Below, piece by piece: positions 12,220 to 22,170 of a DNA stretch of 64,000 bases (the first letter of the stretch is position 1; each line of letters opens with the position of its first letter). Origin of the DNA: Polytrichum commune (Eukaryota; Streptophyta; Polytrichopsida; Polytrichales; Polytrichaceae); NCBI GenBank assembly GCA_950295325.1, contig OX485808.1, positions 11,098,501 through 11,162,500 on the forward strand. Direction: 5' to 3'. Position numbers and translations under genes: made by a program. A model generated the notes under the pieces. That model was not told the DNA's origin and ran no database searches. It was given only the letters and a program-made list of their open reading frames with translations.

Positions 12220-12670
12220 CATCCTATAGGATGGACAAAGAGGAATGACCATGCACAAAAAAGTGAAACGTGCTGAATTTTCTAACATATGTTCAAAAAA
12301 CTCCAAGTTTGATCATTCTCTCATCATCTCTTGTCTTCGCTTGTCTTCCCTTCTCTTCACTTCTCCAAAAAAAATTCATTAATTTATTATTATTATTATA
12401 ACAACATTTCTCTATCATGGACCCTTGCCTTTTTCTATCAGAGCACCTCATTTGCTTCTCCCACCGCAAAACCCGATGGAACATGCCAGTGGATAATGTA
12501 AGCCTCAAAATATGTCTTTTGGGTACCTCGAACTCCATGGTCACTCCAACATTTTTCCCTTGACGTAAACTGAAGTCATTCCAGGACGAGTTCAACAACC
12601 AATCGCAAATTTTACAGGACCTTGGGACGACTTTATGATCCATGTTGTAAACAGAGCTGGGGCGAACCAA
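12220..12670 (+). mobile_element. 5'-truncated copy of MITE family C
   Basis: The segment is collinear with 46835-47260: both contain GAGGAATRACCATGCA, CCCTTGCCTTTTTCTA, CTCGAACTCCATGGTCACTC and end near GTTGTAAAC or GTGTAAAC. The right terminal repeat survives in worn form; the left terminal repeat is missing. Open frames within it on the minus strand are conserved only as repeat sequence, not as a protein. Confidence 0.6.
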
Positions 12671-12792
12671 CCCATACACTAGTTCCTTGAAGGCCAGGGT
12701 TTAGGCATCCAACAAGGAACGAGTGTATGGGTTAGTTCGCCCAAATCCTGTAAGCAACATCTTAGTGTTGTAACAGGAAATACCATCAAAAC

Positions 12793-13205
12793 AAGAAAAC
12801 GGTAGAACCGTGAGGCTCTGTCCTTTGCTATGAAAGACTACAATTGTAGTTGATTACTTTGCTCATGCCAATCCATGGCTATTCACTATACCAAACCTTT
12901 CTTGGATTTTGTGCACCTTCTTCTCAAATACAGGTCAAGGATTGAAGCTACTCATTTATCACCCAATTTTTTAAAAATAAATAATCAAGAACTGCCGAAA
13001 TAACTATAGTTAACTAGATTTCTTTAAATGCATTTTAGGGAGCACTTTTATATATATATATAAAAATATAGTTAACATTCACATTAAATAAAGTGGACCA
13101 AAAATAACAAGAACAAGTAACGTCCAAATGTAAACACAAAGTGGTTAGGAAATTTGCTCTTGAAACGAAGAAGTTGATGCATAGTCTCTGTCCTACAGAC
13201 AGAGC
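12793..13205 (-). repeat. Dispersed repeat, inverted partner of 34966-35385
   Basis: About 410 bp that reappears, reverse-complemented and nearly unchanged, immediately right of the large retrotransposon. Shared landmarks include the palindromic GGCTCTGTCTGTAGGACAGA, an AT microsatellite (TATATATATA) and the terminal CGGTTCTACCGTTTTCTTGT. I found no flanking duplication and no coding sequence. Confidence 0.75.
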
Positions 13206-15086
13206 CAATAAAGAGTGTAGCCTTGCCACCACATTGCTTTGTTTGTTTTTGTGATAAAAAATAATAACATTTATGCAGGCCTTCAATGGTCGGGTCCTGC
13301 AATTTAGTGAATGACTCATGGATAGATGCGCAAGTTGCAACCAATGAGATTCAAACCGAAGCTATTCCGAGCCTACTAAAGCTATACTAAGTTAATGTAG
13401 TTGGGTAGTTGTTTAACGAAGTGGTGGTTATGGTGGAGCAAGGCCGTCATCTTCAGTGCCTGAGTAACAGTCGAGCTCTTTATGGGACCGTAACTGGGCC
13501 TATCCAATGATTTTACTGCCGTAGTGGGGGTGAATTAAAAAAAGGAGTGTAAGTTATGTATTTTGATCGTCTCATCATTTTCTAACTTCTCTCGCAAAGA
13601 TGTGGTCGATCGATTGTCCCTCAGGATTTAGTTTGATCATTCCTTGAATACAACGTGAATTAGCACTATCCAATGAATCGGTTGCCTAAGAAGTCATTGC
13701 TCGCAAGCTCGGTTGCCTTGCTTTATGAATTGCAGGTAATTTAGTGTGGGGGATGAATGGTTTTTGGTGTGATATAAAATAATCGATGGTATGCGGGCTT
13801 ATAACGGACACTTCCAACTCCACATACACTTTTGGTCTCAAGTGAGGATGGAAATTACAAATTGTCTCACAAACAAGCATTCAACTTAATCATGGGTCCC
13901 AAATGACGCTAAACTACCGGGTGATAGTGAAGAGGTACCCATTTACGAATGGAGTGGTTGATAGTTCAATTCCTGGTCTTCTCTTTACTTGATGAAGGGA
14001 AAAAAAAAAACAAAAAAAACAAACAAACAAACAACTAGCTAGCTAGGTAGGAAGCCAAGAGCCCATCCACCGCAAGGTAGGCAGTAAAACCCACCCTGCA
14101 CCAAGAGGATTCTTGAGCAAGGTAGGGCCAACGACTCAAATTCACGTCGGATTGCCCGATGTTGGCTATTTACTTAGTTGTGTGAATAGTGATATTTTCC
14201 CTATATTTTATCAATTATGAAAGATGGTTCTCCCAAATTTTGACAATTGCAAATATGGAAAAAACATGTCTAGACTATTATAAACTATTTGGTGCATGTG
14301 TTTTTAGAATTTGCTATCAAGCTAGTGTAATGTTTTATTGTGGACATAACATGTGTGTGTATATATATATGTAGAGAGAGAGAGATTGGGCTATTTTAAT
14401 GCAATTTTATATAACCACTCGGTTTCTGCAAGGCATTGGGAGGTGCGCACTGTACACTAAAACGTGGTAAAGTGCGGATAGCCATTTGGGGTTACTCCAT
14501 GCTATAATTTTTTTTATTGAGTATATCAATTCCTACAAGCATAAGGGGCAAAATGAAGCCACCACGGAGTTGCTTTAACGTTCAAAACACGATTCACTAC
14601 TACATTCGAACGAGCCTCCCGCACGGCAATCGTTACTTTACTTATACATAAGTTACTTTATTTCTTACGGGCAAGGGCAACCCGAGATCTCATGGATCGG
14701 TGGTGGATATTTAATTGATAGTTGGGCAGTATAATCATGGATAAAGTGGACTTCCGCATGTGCTTGACCCGAATCCCAAAACTGGCGTGTACGTAGCTTC
14801 ATGTCTTTTCAAAAGTGCGGGAAAATGGAGTCGCATTGTATTGCAAGAAACTTCTTCCCCTCCTTTTGTGTCCTTCTTCTTCTCCCAACTAAGGGCAAGG
14901 CCACTCACCCTGCTTCTGCACTTTTACATCCGCGATGCAGATGCGGATGCAGGGAAGTGCCCCACTCAACCTGGAAAAACTGCATTCTGGATGAAGAAAT
15001 TTGGGGGAGGTGCAGAACTCCCTGCATTTCCTCGATTTATGCAGGGAGCTTGCTATCAACTAAAGACAAACAAGTTCTTTGATGTT
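13206..15086. other. No supported gene
   Basis: Intergenic DNA with an A-rich run near 14000 and AT/GA microsatellites near 14360. Overlapping plus-strand frames at 14760-15137 are moderately GC-rich but match no family that I recognise; a short palindromic motif (GATGCAGATGCGGATGCAG, about 14934-14952) is shared with 15626-15684. Confidence 0.4.
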
Positions 15087-15460
15087 TTAGAAATAATTGG
15101 TGCAGGTTTCACCGGAAAGTTTAAACTCTCCGGCTGAGGAGAGTTTCACTAGCTTGACACCGTAATTTCTTCTGCCACAATGATACTTACAGATGAGCAA
15201 ATTAGAAATAAAACTGATACTTAGAAATAATTGGTGCAGGTTTCACCGGAGAGTTTCACCGGCTGAGGAGAGTTTCACTAGCTTGACACCGTAATTTCTT
15301 CTGCCACAATGATACTTACAGATGAGCAAATTAGAAATAAAACTGATACTTAGAAATAATTGGTGCAGGTTTCACCGGAGAGTTTCACCGGCTGAGGAGA
15401 GTTTCACTAGCTTGACACCGTAATTTCTTCTGCCACAATGATACTTACAGATGAGCAATG
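15087..15460 (+). repeat. Direct triplication, unit about 130 bp
   Basis: Three head-to-tail copies start at about 15087, 15221 and 15350 with TTAGAAATAATTGGTGCAGG. Copies 2 and 3 are 129 bp apart and look identical over most of their length; copy 1 is 134 bp and differs in its first third (AAAGTTTAAACTC). The third copy is cut short. Within each unit GAGAGTTTCACCGGCTGAGG includes a small CCGG-centred palindrome. The high similarity implies recent duplication. Confidence 0.85.
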
Positions 15461-15625
15461 ATACTTACAGATGATCCGGTGCAGGTTGCAAGGCAGATCC
15501 GTGACCGTAAGAGGTTGATTAGGGTGCACAGTAAAAGTTCATGCCTTCAGACAATTACCGATCATTTTAGAAGAAATCCAAAAGTTAACACTAACACTGT
15601 GCAGGATGAGTGGGAGTTCTCCCTG

Positions 15626-15684
15626 GGTCTGCATCTGCATCCTGGAGGGAGGCCACTTTTCAATCCCGGATGCAGATGCAGATC
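15626..15684. repeat. Short hairpin built on GCATCTGCATCC
   Basis: GTCTGCATCTGCATCCTGG pairs with CCCGGATGCAGATGCAGATC about 20 bases downstream. It is a small inverted repeat, perhaps the remaining ends of a tiny foldback element. Confidence 0.5.
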
Positions 15685-15755
15685 CAGGAATGACTGGCCT
15701 TGCTCTAAGGGGCCATTCACATCATGGACCGTGAAGTTGTTCCTTGCTCCTCTAA

Positions 15756-16351
15756 GGGCCACTTCACACACAAGGCTGAAGGCCCTGACCATGGTAATGT
15801 AAGAGCGCTCATTGGTCGAAAAGGCGGAGACCGTCCAAGTTCACTTCACATTAGGAGATGAAGGTCTAAAAGTCCAAAGAAAAGTTTGTGGATGAAAAGT
15901 CTACATGGAGTCTTACATGGCAGGTAATGGATAAGGGTGCATGGTCTACCGGAGTTTGCGTCAAGCCCACCTCCATGAGGTGGGCTAACGAAAATTCCGG
16001 TAGACCATGACTTTTTTTAATATATTTTCCAACATAACAAATTTCAGGACAACTTTCAGGGCAGATTCTAGAACATATTCCAAGATAGATACCATGACAC
16101 ATAAACACCGCCAAGTAATACTCTTAAATTGATAAAGTTTGAGACATATTAAACCAAATCCTCCCCACTCTTTCCGCCAACAAAATATGCAATGGTCCTG
16201 CAACATGGTCCATCCTCACTTCACACTATGCTTGAGGGCCCGTGACTACATAAAACGGCTTTCCCAACACCCATGGTACGGCCTTTGGATGAAAGTCAAG
16301 GGTCCTCACCATTACAAGGTCATGGCTCTTGGCTCATGTGTGAAGTGGCCC
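15756..16351. mobile_element. Tourist-like MITE, 596 bp, TSD TAA, nested
   Basis: GGGCCACTTCACAC at the left pairs exactly with GTGTGAAGTGGCCC at the right, and the pairing continues more loosely for about 45 bp (ATGACC block). TAA flanks both sides (15753-15755 and 16352-16354), as expected for PIF/Harbinger. It sits inside the family C element, so it inserted later. It contains its own inner hairpin at 15940-16009. Confidence 0.85.
15940..16009. repeat. 70-bp hairpin inside the nested MITE
   Basis: CATGGTCTACCGGA (15940-15953) pairs with TCCGGTAGACCATG (15996-16009), and inside it AGCCCACCTC pairs with GAGGTGGGCT around a short loop. It may be a third, tiny foldback element or a fold that is part of the host MITE. 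Confidence 0.6.
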
Positions 16352-17487
16352 TAAAATAGATGATTGGCCGTTGAATTTGTTCTATGACCGCTTCGGTTTC
16401 CATCAAGAAAAAAATGGTAAGAGTGACCATGGAACTTGCCTACATTATCCACAGTCATGGTCCAACAAATTTTGTAGTGGGAGAGGCAAAAGAGGTTCTC
16501 TCACAGCAAATGTCTAGGGATTATGGTAGAGAAATGATGGTTTAGTACTTTTTTATCGTTTTTGTTTTGGCCGAATGTTTTTCATAGTTACAAGGAAAGA
16601 AGGGAAGAAGAAGATCAAACACAAAGAATTTTCTCAAAAATATCCTTTTTGGACATATATGAAAAAATCAACACATCCACTTTCGAGTGCATGGTCACTT
16701 CTCTTGGTCCACGTTCGGTTTACACCTAGTCAAGGATTCAAAGGCTTTAAGAATGCATTTTTTAGAAATCAGACCATGGAAATGTTACCATGAAGTATGA
16801 CCATGGAAAAATGCCCTCTAACATGAGACAACTTCGTGGGGTCCACGGTTGAAACAACCCCTGAGGTAAGCGAGCTCTTATTCAATAATTTATCTTAATC
16901 GGACACCTATATTTGAGTGTTGTGTGATTAGGTTAGATCTAAGAATGGAACCCAACAAGACATGTATTTAAAAGAGATTGGACTACGTGCTCAAATTTAT
17001 CAACCATTCTACACTCAAAAGTCAACACAATTGTGAGAACCTAGATATTTAATTAAAGAAGAGGTAAAACATACTTGAACTTTTCTTACTTATACTTAAA
17101 TTGAATGACATATGAATTTCAATCTGATTTTGCCAGTGCCTTGTCATAGATTTGCAAATGTGACATAACTTTTGTTGCATAAATCCGATTGGTAGAAATT
17201 GGAGAACATTAAAAAGTAACCGGATATGCATTAGTTTCACGAGAAACCTTCCTTCCCACCAAATGCCCAAATTTCAATCTCAATCCAAGGGACTTAGTTG
17301 TTTAATGGTCATTCCCCTTAAACTTGGCGGGAATTTCCCCACTAACTTTAAAGTCATGATGAAGTTTTTATAAAGATCTTGGGCCATGGGTGTTCCACAA
17401 GCCACACTCAAAGATGAAATTTGGTTACCTGCTTGCAACTTTCTTGTTGTGGTCACGACGTGGGCCTCTCTACGCTACACTAAATTG

Positions 17488-17759
17488 CACCCTTCCATCT
17501 CAAAATGATTGTCCTATCTCCCGGATTTTTTGGTCTCAAAATGATTGTCTGGTTAGAAATTTGAGGTTCGAAGTCAAATATTTTCGCACCAAACTTTTTA
17601 TACCAAGAAGTCTTTGGCCACTGCAACTTCCGGGGGCATTTTAAAGTAGTTGCTATTTTCTATTTTAAGAGTCATACGTACAACTGCTCAGTCAATGATC
17701 ATCGGACCTTAATCTCACCAAAGTTAGGAACACGGACAATCATTTTGGGACGGAGGGAG
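17488..17759. mobile_element. Degenerate Stowaway-type MITE
   Basis: The right end is GGACAATCATTTTGGGACGG then AGGGAG followed by TA. Its complement begins CTCCCTCCGTCCCAAAATGA, the well-known Stowaway terminal consensus of flowering plants. The left end is worn (CACCCTTCCATCTCAAAATG then ATTGTCC), and a second ATCTC/GTCTCAAAATGATTGTC block follows at 17530. Established knowledge of this family is the best taxonomic hint in the window. Confidence 0.65.
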
Positions 17760-18869
17760 TAATCTTTAATTTTGGGCAGGTTCATTTGAGCATTCTATTG
17801 GCTCCAAATGCCTTCGATTTATATCATAAACAATTTTTTATGAATTAGGTAGACATTGCCACATAACATTTTTCAGCCTCCTTGTTGAGTTGGGTGGATC
17901 CGAGTACTCCGAATGTTATTCTAGAACAACCCGAGTGGGATTCTTAGTGACTACAAACTCAATTTGAAGCGTTGCCACGCCACTTGCAAAGGAGACATCC
18001 TTATGTGGGTTTTGTACCCCGGGCCCCACCGACCTCACGTGTTGTTGCCTACTTCCCACCCGCTTCTTGGCCTCCTGACTTTACGTAAGCTCATATTACT
18101 GCAATATTTTAACCCAACCCCTAGTTTCACCAACTGCCCCATTCAACTTGGAATGGGACCAAGGAACGGGCCAATACGGCTGAACAATATTGTTAGGCAA
18201 GTTACATTAGCCTCCATATCTAAATTACACCTTGGCGTTGACATTTTGGTAGTGAAATACAAGTTTGTTTTTAGACATCGTGAAAAACATCCCATGGCGC
18301 GATGTATGGAGGAACTTGACGGTGATTGTATGATCACGATCTTCACGAGTCGGGTCGCATTATCCATCACGAAGCACAACCGAAACGTTCGTGTTGCCTT
18401 ATTAGTTCCCACCTTCTCCAAGTAGAGACCTAGTGTAATTTTAGGGGGTTTGTAGTCGAACCTTCGTGAAGGGCACTTCAAAAATCTTCAAGGAATCAAG
18501 ACTTGTCGTAGTTTCTATTTGTGGAGAAAAACACATTTTGGCGGAGATTCATGATGGCATCATCACTGAACCAATCTGGATCCGCTTTCTACATGCAAAG
18601 TAATTGGAATTTGGTGTGGCCTCAGAAACGTACTACTTACTTTATCCGAATCTAAGTTACCGAGTCCCGACTGATTCATTTTTAATTTGTTTATTTGTTT
18701 ATTTGTTTATTCTTTTGAGACCGGAGGCCAACAAAGCCAACGCCAAATGCATAAAGAACCAAGAAAACGCGCTCACATCAAGTGGAGGTGGGGCCCCTTG
18801 GACGTGATGTCCAGACTATTTCATGTTTCTATGAATACATGAGCATGGCAAAGAGGGAATTAGGGTATG
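17760..18869. other. No supported gene
   Basis: A 153-codon plus-strand frame (17964-18425) and a 112-codon minus-strand frame (18143-18481) overlap. Neither shows a domain I recognise, and neither has a convincing start or splice context. I leave the stretch unannotated. Confidence 0.35.
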
Positions 18870-20210
18870 TTTTCATGTAGGCCGCTCGCCCACCAGATTC
18901 TAGTGTGGATGAGGACAAACCCATTCAAATGTAGAAGGAATCTAGTGGGGTAGGGTTCGAATGTGCTAACTACACTAAATATGTTTTTGAGTGTCACCAA
19001 TTCTAATTGTCTTGTTCAATAGCAATTGTAAACCATGGTATAGTGTCACCAACACTAAATCTTAACTCGACATTATTTGTCATTCCTTGTAATTTTTTTT
19101 GGGGGGGAGACTACAGATTTACAGTGTTGCAATTACTGTCACTTACCAAGTGATTTTTCATCCAAATTTCAATCATCCATGACAATATTTGTAAACCTAT
19201 TCATAAGAAGTGTCATCCGGAAAGATACCATAGTGGCATAAAATACCACATGACACTAAATATCATATATAGTGTAGCTACTCCCATCTTCTCAAACCCG
19301 GGCCCACTTACTAACCTCCCCCTCCCGGTTATTATTATTACAATCAGTCTTCCACTGGTCTTAAGTCTTCGGTGACTGGCACTTGTAGGTTAAAGAATCT
19401 TTAGTGGACACATGGAAGTTTTGCGGTCCGTGTCCACAACCTCCACATTCTAGATACCGCCATAACGTGGTTGGATGGCGGTTTCTACTTAACCACATGA
19501 GAACATCTCCAACTCACTATTATCTAGAATCTAAATGGGGAGCGGCCAACATGGAAACTCACCCTTATTGTATACAAGCATATTTCTCGTTCATCCAACA
19601 TAAAAACTTGATCTCCAATAGGTCTGTTGTCAATTCATTTCAAAGGAGCTTTAGTAAACTAATTCGGGGTTTTTAGAGCTAATTCCGGTGTCAAAGCAAT
19701 TGAAAATAGTAGCCTCCGTGTAGCATACTATTTCAAAGCTTTTATGCTAAATGAATGAGAGATATACTCACGTACAATAATTCCCTCTTCCCAAGCTTAA
19801 TATGGGTGTTTCTTAGGGTGGATTGCCATGTAGACCACCAGATTCTAGTGCAAATATGGACAAACCCGCCCAAATGTAGAAGTAATATAGTGGGGTAGGG
19901 TTCGTATGTGCCCACTAGCTATTCCCATCTTCTTGAATCCGGGCCCACCTACTAACCTCCTCCTCCCAATGACCATGGATGAAATTCTAGACCAACATTG
20001 GCTCTCACGAGTCTTCAACCGATCTAAGTCCTTCAGTGACCGGCACTTGTAGGTTAAAGAATCTTTGGTGGACACAAGGAAATATAGCAACCTGTTTCCA
20101 TGATCCTAAACATTCTAACAGACCGCCATACTGCCGTTGGATGGCTGCTCGTGCTTAACTACATGCAAAGACCTCCAACCTACTACTATTATCTAGAATC
20201 TAGTGGACAT
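18870..20210 (+). repeat. Tandem segmental duplication, two copies
   Basis: Copy 1 (about 18880-19545) and copy 2 (about 19825-20205) share, in the same order, CACCAGATTCTAGTG, ATCTAGTGGGGTAGGGTTCG (ATATAG in copy 2), GGGCCCACYTACTAACCTCC, GGCACTTGTAGGTTAAAGAA and TATTATCTAGAATCTA. Copy 1 is longer because it holds the 302-bp MITE at 18973-19274. The second copy lies immediately left of the retrotransposon. Confidence 0.8.
18973..19274. mobile_element. TA-target MITE (family A) with paralogous empty site
   Basis: The ends CACTAAATATG and CATATATAGTG are inverted (a few mismatches) and flanked by TA (18971-18972, 19275-19276). The tandem copy of this locus at about 19908-19925 reads through the insertion point with one TA, which confirms both the borders and the two-base target. 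It has no coding capacity. Confidence 0.85.
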
Positions 20211-20361
20211 GCAAAGTTACTTCCCACTTCTTGCTAATTGACTTATTATTGAGTTTTTGCTTGTGTGGCCACAATTATCCAAGTCACCTTATCCACTAAG
20301 TTAGTGCTTCTCTAGACAAAGATAAAGTTTGTATATACCAGCCAACATCTTGGTGCATGCA

Positions 20362-22134
20362 TGTAGTAAGTTTTTGCTATGTCTTTTAAAACCAAAAACC
20401 CAGGGAACTAAGGTCTCTAGGAAGACTGAGCTAGTGTCTATACGGGTTATTGTCACATTGGATTAAGGATTAAGTTAACAACTTAGGACCATTCTTACTT
20501 TACTTCTTTATTATTCCACTTGATCATTCATTCTTAAGGTTCATTTGTGCCTTTTCCGTAGTGAGTGAGTCCGTCCTATAATAAGGTAGTTTTTCTACGT
20601 CGCTATGGTTTTGACCTATGTCAGTCGTGAAGCTCAAAAGCTTGGCAAGTTGGCATGGCAATTAGTCAGGACGTCGTCCGGGGTAGCGTCTTTGAGTAAC
20701 CACATCGTCTTGAGTATGCGGAAGATAAAACTTGCAAATTCCTTAATTAATTCCTTATTACCAACTTACCCGCCTCGTACATGTCTTCATGTGCCCAAGT
20801 CACCATCTTAGTCTTCAACCATCTGGTGACTCATCTCAACAGCCATTCACTTGTTAATACAAACATAATGCATTCACAGCTAGGCGATGTTCTTCCTTAA
20901 GGCTTTAGTCCTCTATAAACTAATCAATCAACATACAAAGGGTAAGGTCTTACTCCAGTAAGATATTCTTTCCTTCAGGGGAAGGTACCGCCTTGACAGC
21001 CTATAGCCTGCCTCTAGCCCTTCCATCTTTCATGCTGGCCCTTGCCTAGCTTTCCTCTTCTTTCCCTCTCTGACACACTGACCAAAGACTGGAATTTTGG
21101 GGCACTCGCCCAGGCGATGGCCTCACTCTAGCCTCCCTGGCTTTCTCTCTTCCTAAGACTATTGCCCTTCTCGGCTGGCTACTAAACAACCTCTTTAACT
21201 TCCCAGTCCTCTCTGTAGACCATGGCCATCATCTCTCTCTCGACTTGGCCTTTTGCCTGGTCCCACTAGTCTCGGCTACTAGCCTTTGGCTAGGACGATT
21301 GCCCTTCTTGCTTCTCGTCAAGCTTTGCCTAACTTGCCTTCTTCACGACAGGCTGTCTGTGTCCGTCAAATTCTCTCTCTCTCCCTCTCTCTCTGACCAG
21401 TTGCCTTGCCACTCTCTGGCCTTCTACTAGGCTATTGCCACATTTTGATTTTGCTCTCAGTCGCTTCTTGATTCTTCAGACCATTGCCTCTCACTCTATA
21501 ACTTCTCAACCTTTTCCACTTTTCTTTAATCACCCACACCGAATCAGTCTTGCCTTGCTCAATTACAAACCTCTTCTCAGCCTATTTGCCTGATTTTGAC
21601 ATTACAATGCTAAGTCAGATTACTTGCTCAAACTCACTTTCCAAATATCACTCACGACATTACACATCACTTACTTCAACAATCCTCTTCACTCATAAGA
21701 CAAACAATTACACATAATACTTCACTCATAATCATCTCCTAATCATCCCATTAACACAAAAGAGATAAGTCCACTTCAGGGTCCAATTGTCTCAGCCCTA
21801 TAACTTCCTAACATTGTCATTCCAAGCTTCCTGCTTGTCCAAGACTATTGCCTGGCTCAATCACTGAGCTACAGACTTCTACGCCTATTGCTAAACTACG
21901 GTGAGACTACGTCAGATTTTGCTGTTTGCAAATAGCCTACCTTCTTTCCTGTCAGCCTCCTCCTTAGTGCCGAGAGAGACGACTAGGTGGTTAGCCGTCG
22001 TAACTAATTCTTGACGGAAATTGCCTGCATTCATCCCTCTGGATGGCTACTGACTGCCTATTGCCGGATGAAAGACGTTAAAATTCAAGATTTGTCCTTT
22101 ATAGACGGGTAATGGCCAAAAAATCGGTACTACA
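20362..22134 (-). repeat. 3' LTR (relative to the element), 1773 bp
   Basis: It begins TGTAGTAAG and ends GGTACTACA on the plus strand, with a 7-bp terminal inverted repeat TGTAGTA/TACTACA. By eye it matches the other LTR throughout, offset 12,620 bases, with equal length. The plus strand is strikingly pyrimidine-rich between about 20990 and 21560 and carries many TTGCC motifs, so the element's RNA would be purine-rich there. Small open frames in it are fortuitous. Confidence 0.95.
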
Positions 22135-22146
22135 TAGCCCCACACT
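22135..22146 (-). other. Polypurine tract of the retrotransposon
   Basis: On the minus strand AGTGTGGGGCTA directly precedes the 3' LTR, the place where plus-strand DNA synthesis is primed. It is only partly purine, but position and the GGGG core fit. Confidence 0.65.
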
Positions 22147-22170
22147 GAGCTTTTTGCGTCTCGCAAAAAC

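Larger units (their letters stand above)
15708..16861 (-). mobile_element. MITE family C copy, itself interrupted by another MITE
   Basis: The left end GGGGCCATTCACATCATGGA and the complement of the right end (AGGGGTTGTTTCAACCGTGG) form an imperfect inverted repeat. TAA stands to the left and TGA to the right. The interior around 16400-16520, read on the minus strand, matches 12400-12530 and 47020-47150. Removing the nested element at 15756-16351 with one TAA leaves about 555 bp, close to the 567 bp of the copy at 46698-47264, which supports the reconstruction. Confidence 0.7.

Noticed and set aside
12293-12679. 128-codon minus-strand ORF, with a similar one near 47.0-47.3 kb
   Set aside because: Similarity is explained by both lying in MITE family C; the frames are broken differently and no domain appears.
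20605-21430. Small open frames inside the LTR, repeated at 33225-34050
   Set aside because: They recur only because the LTR is duplicated; they show no domain and are unlikely genes.
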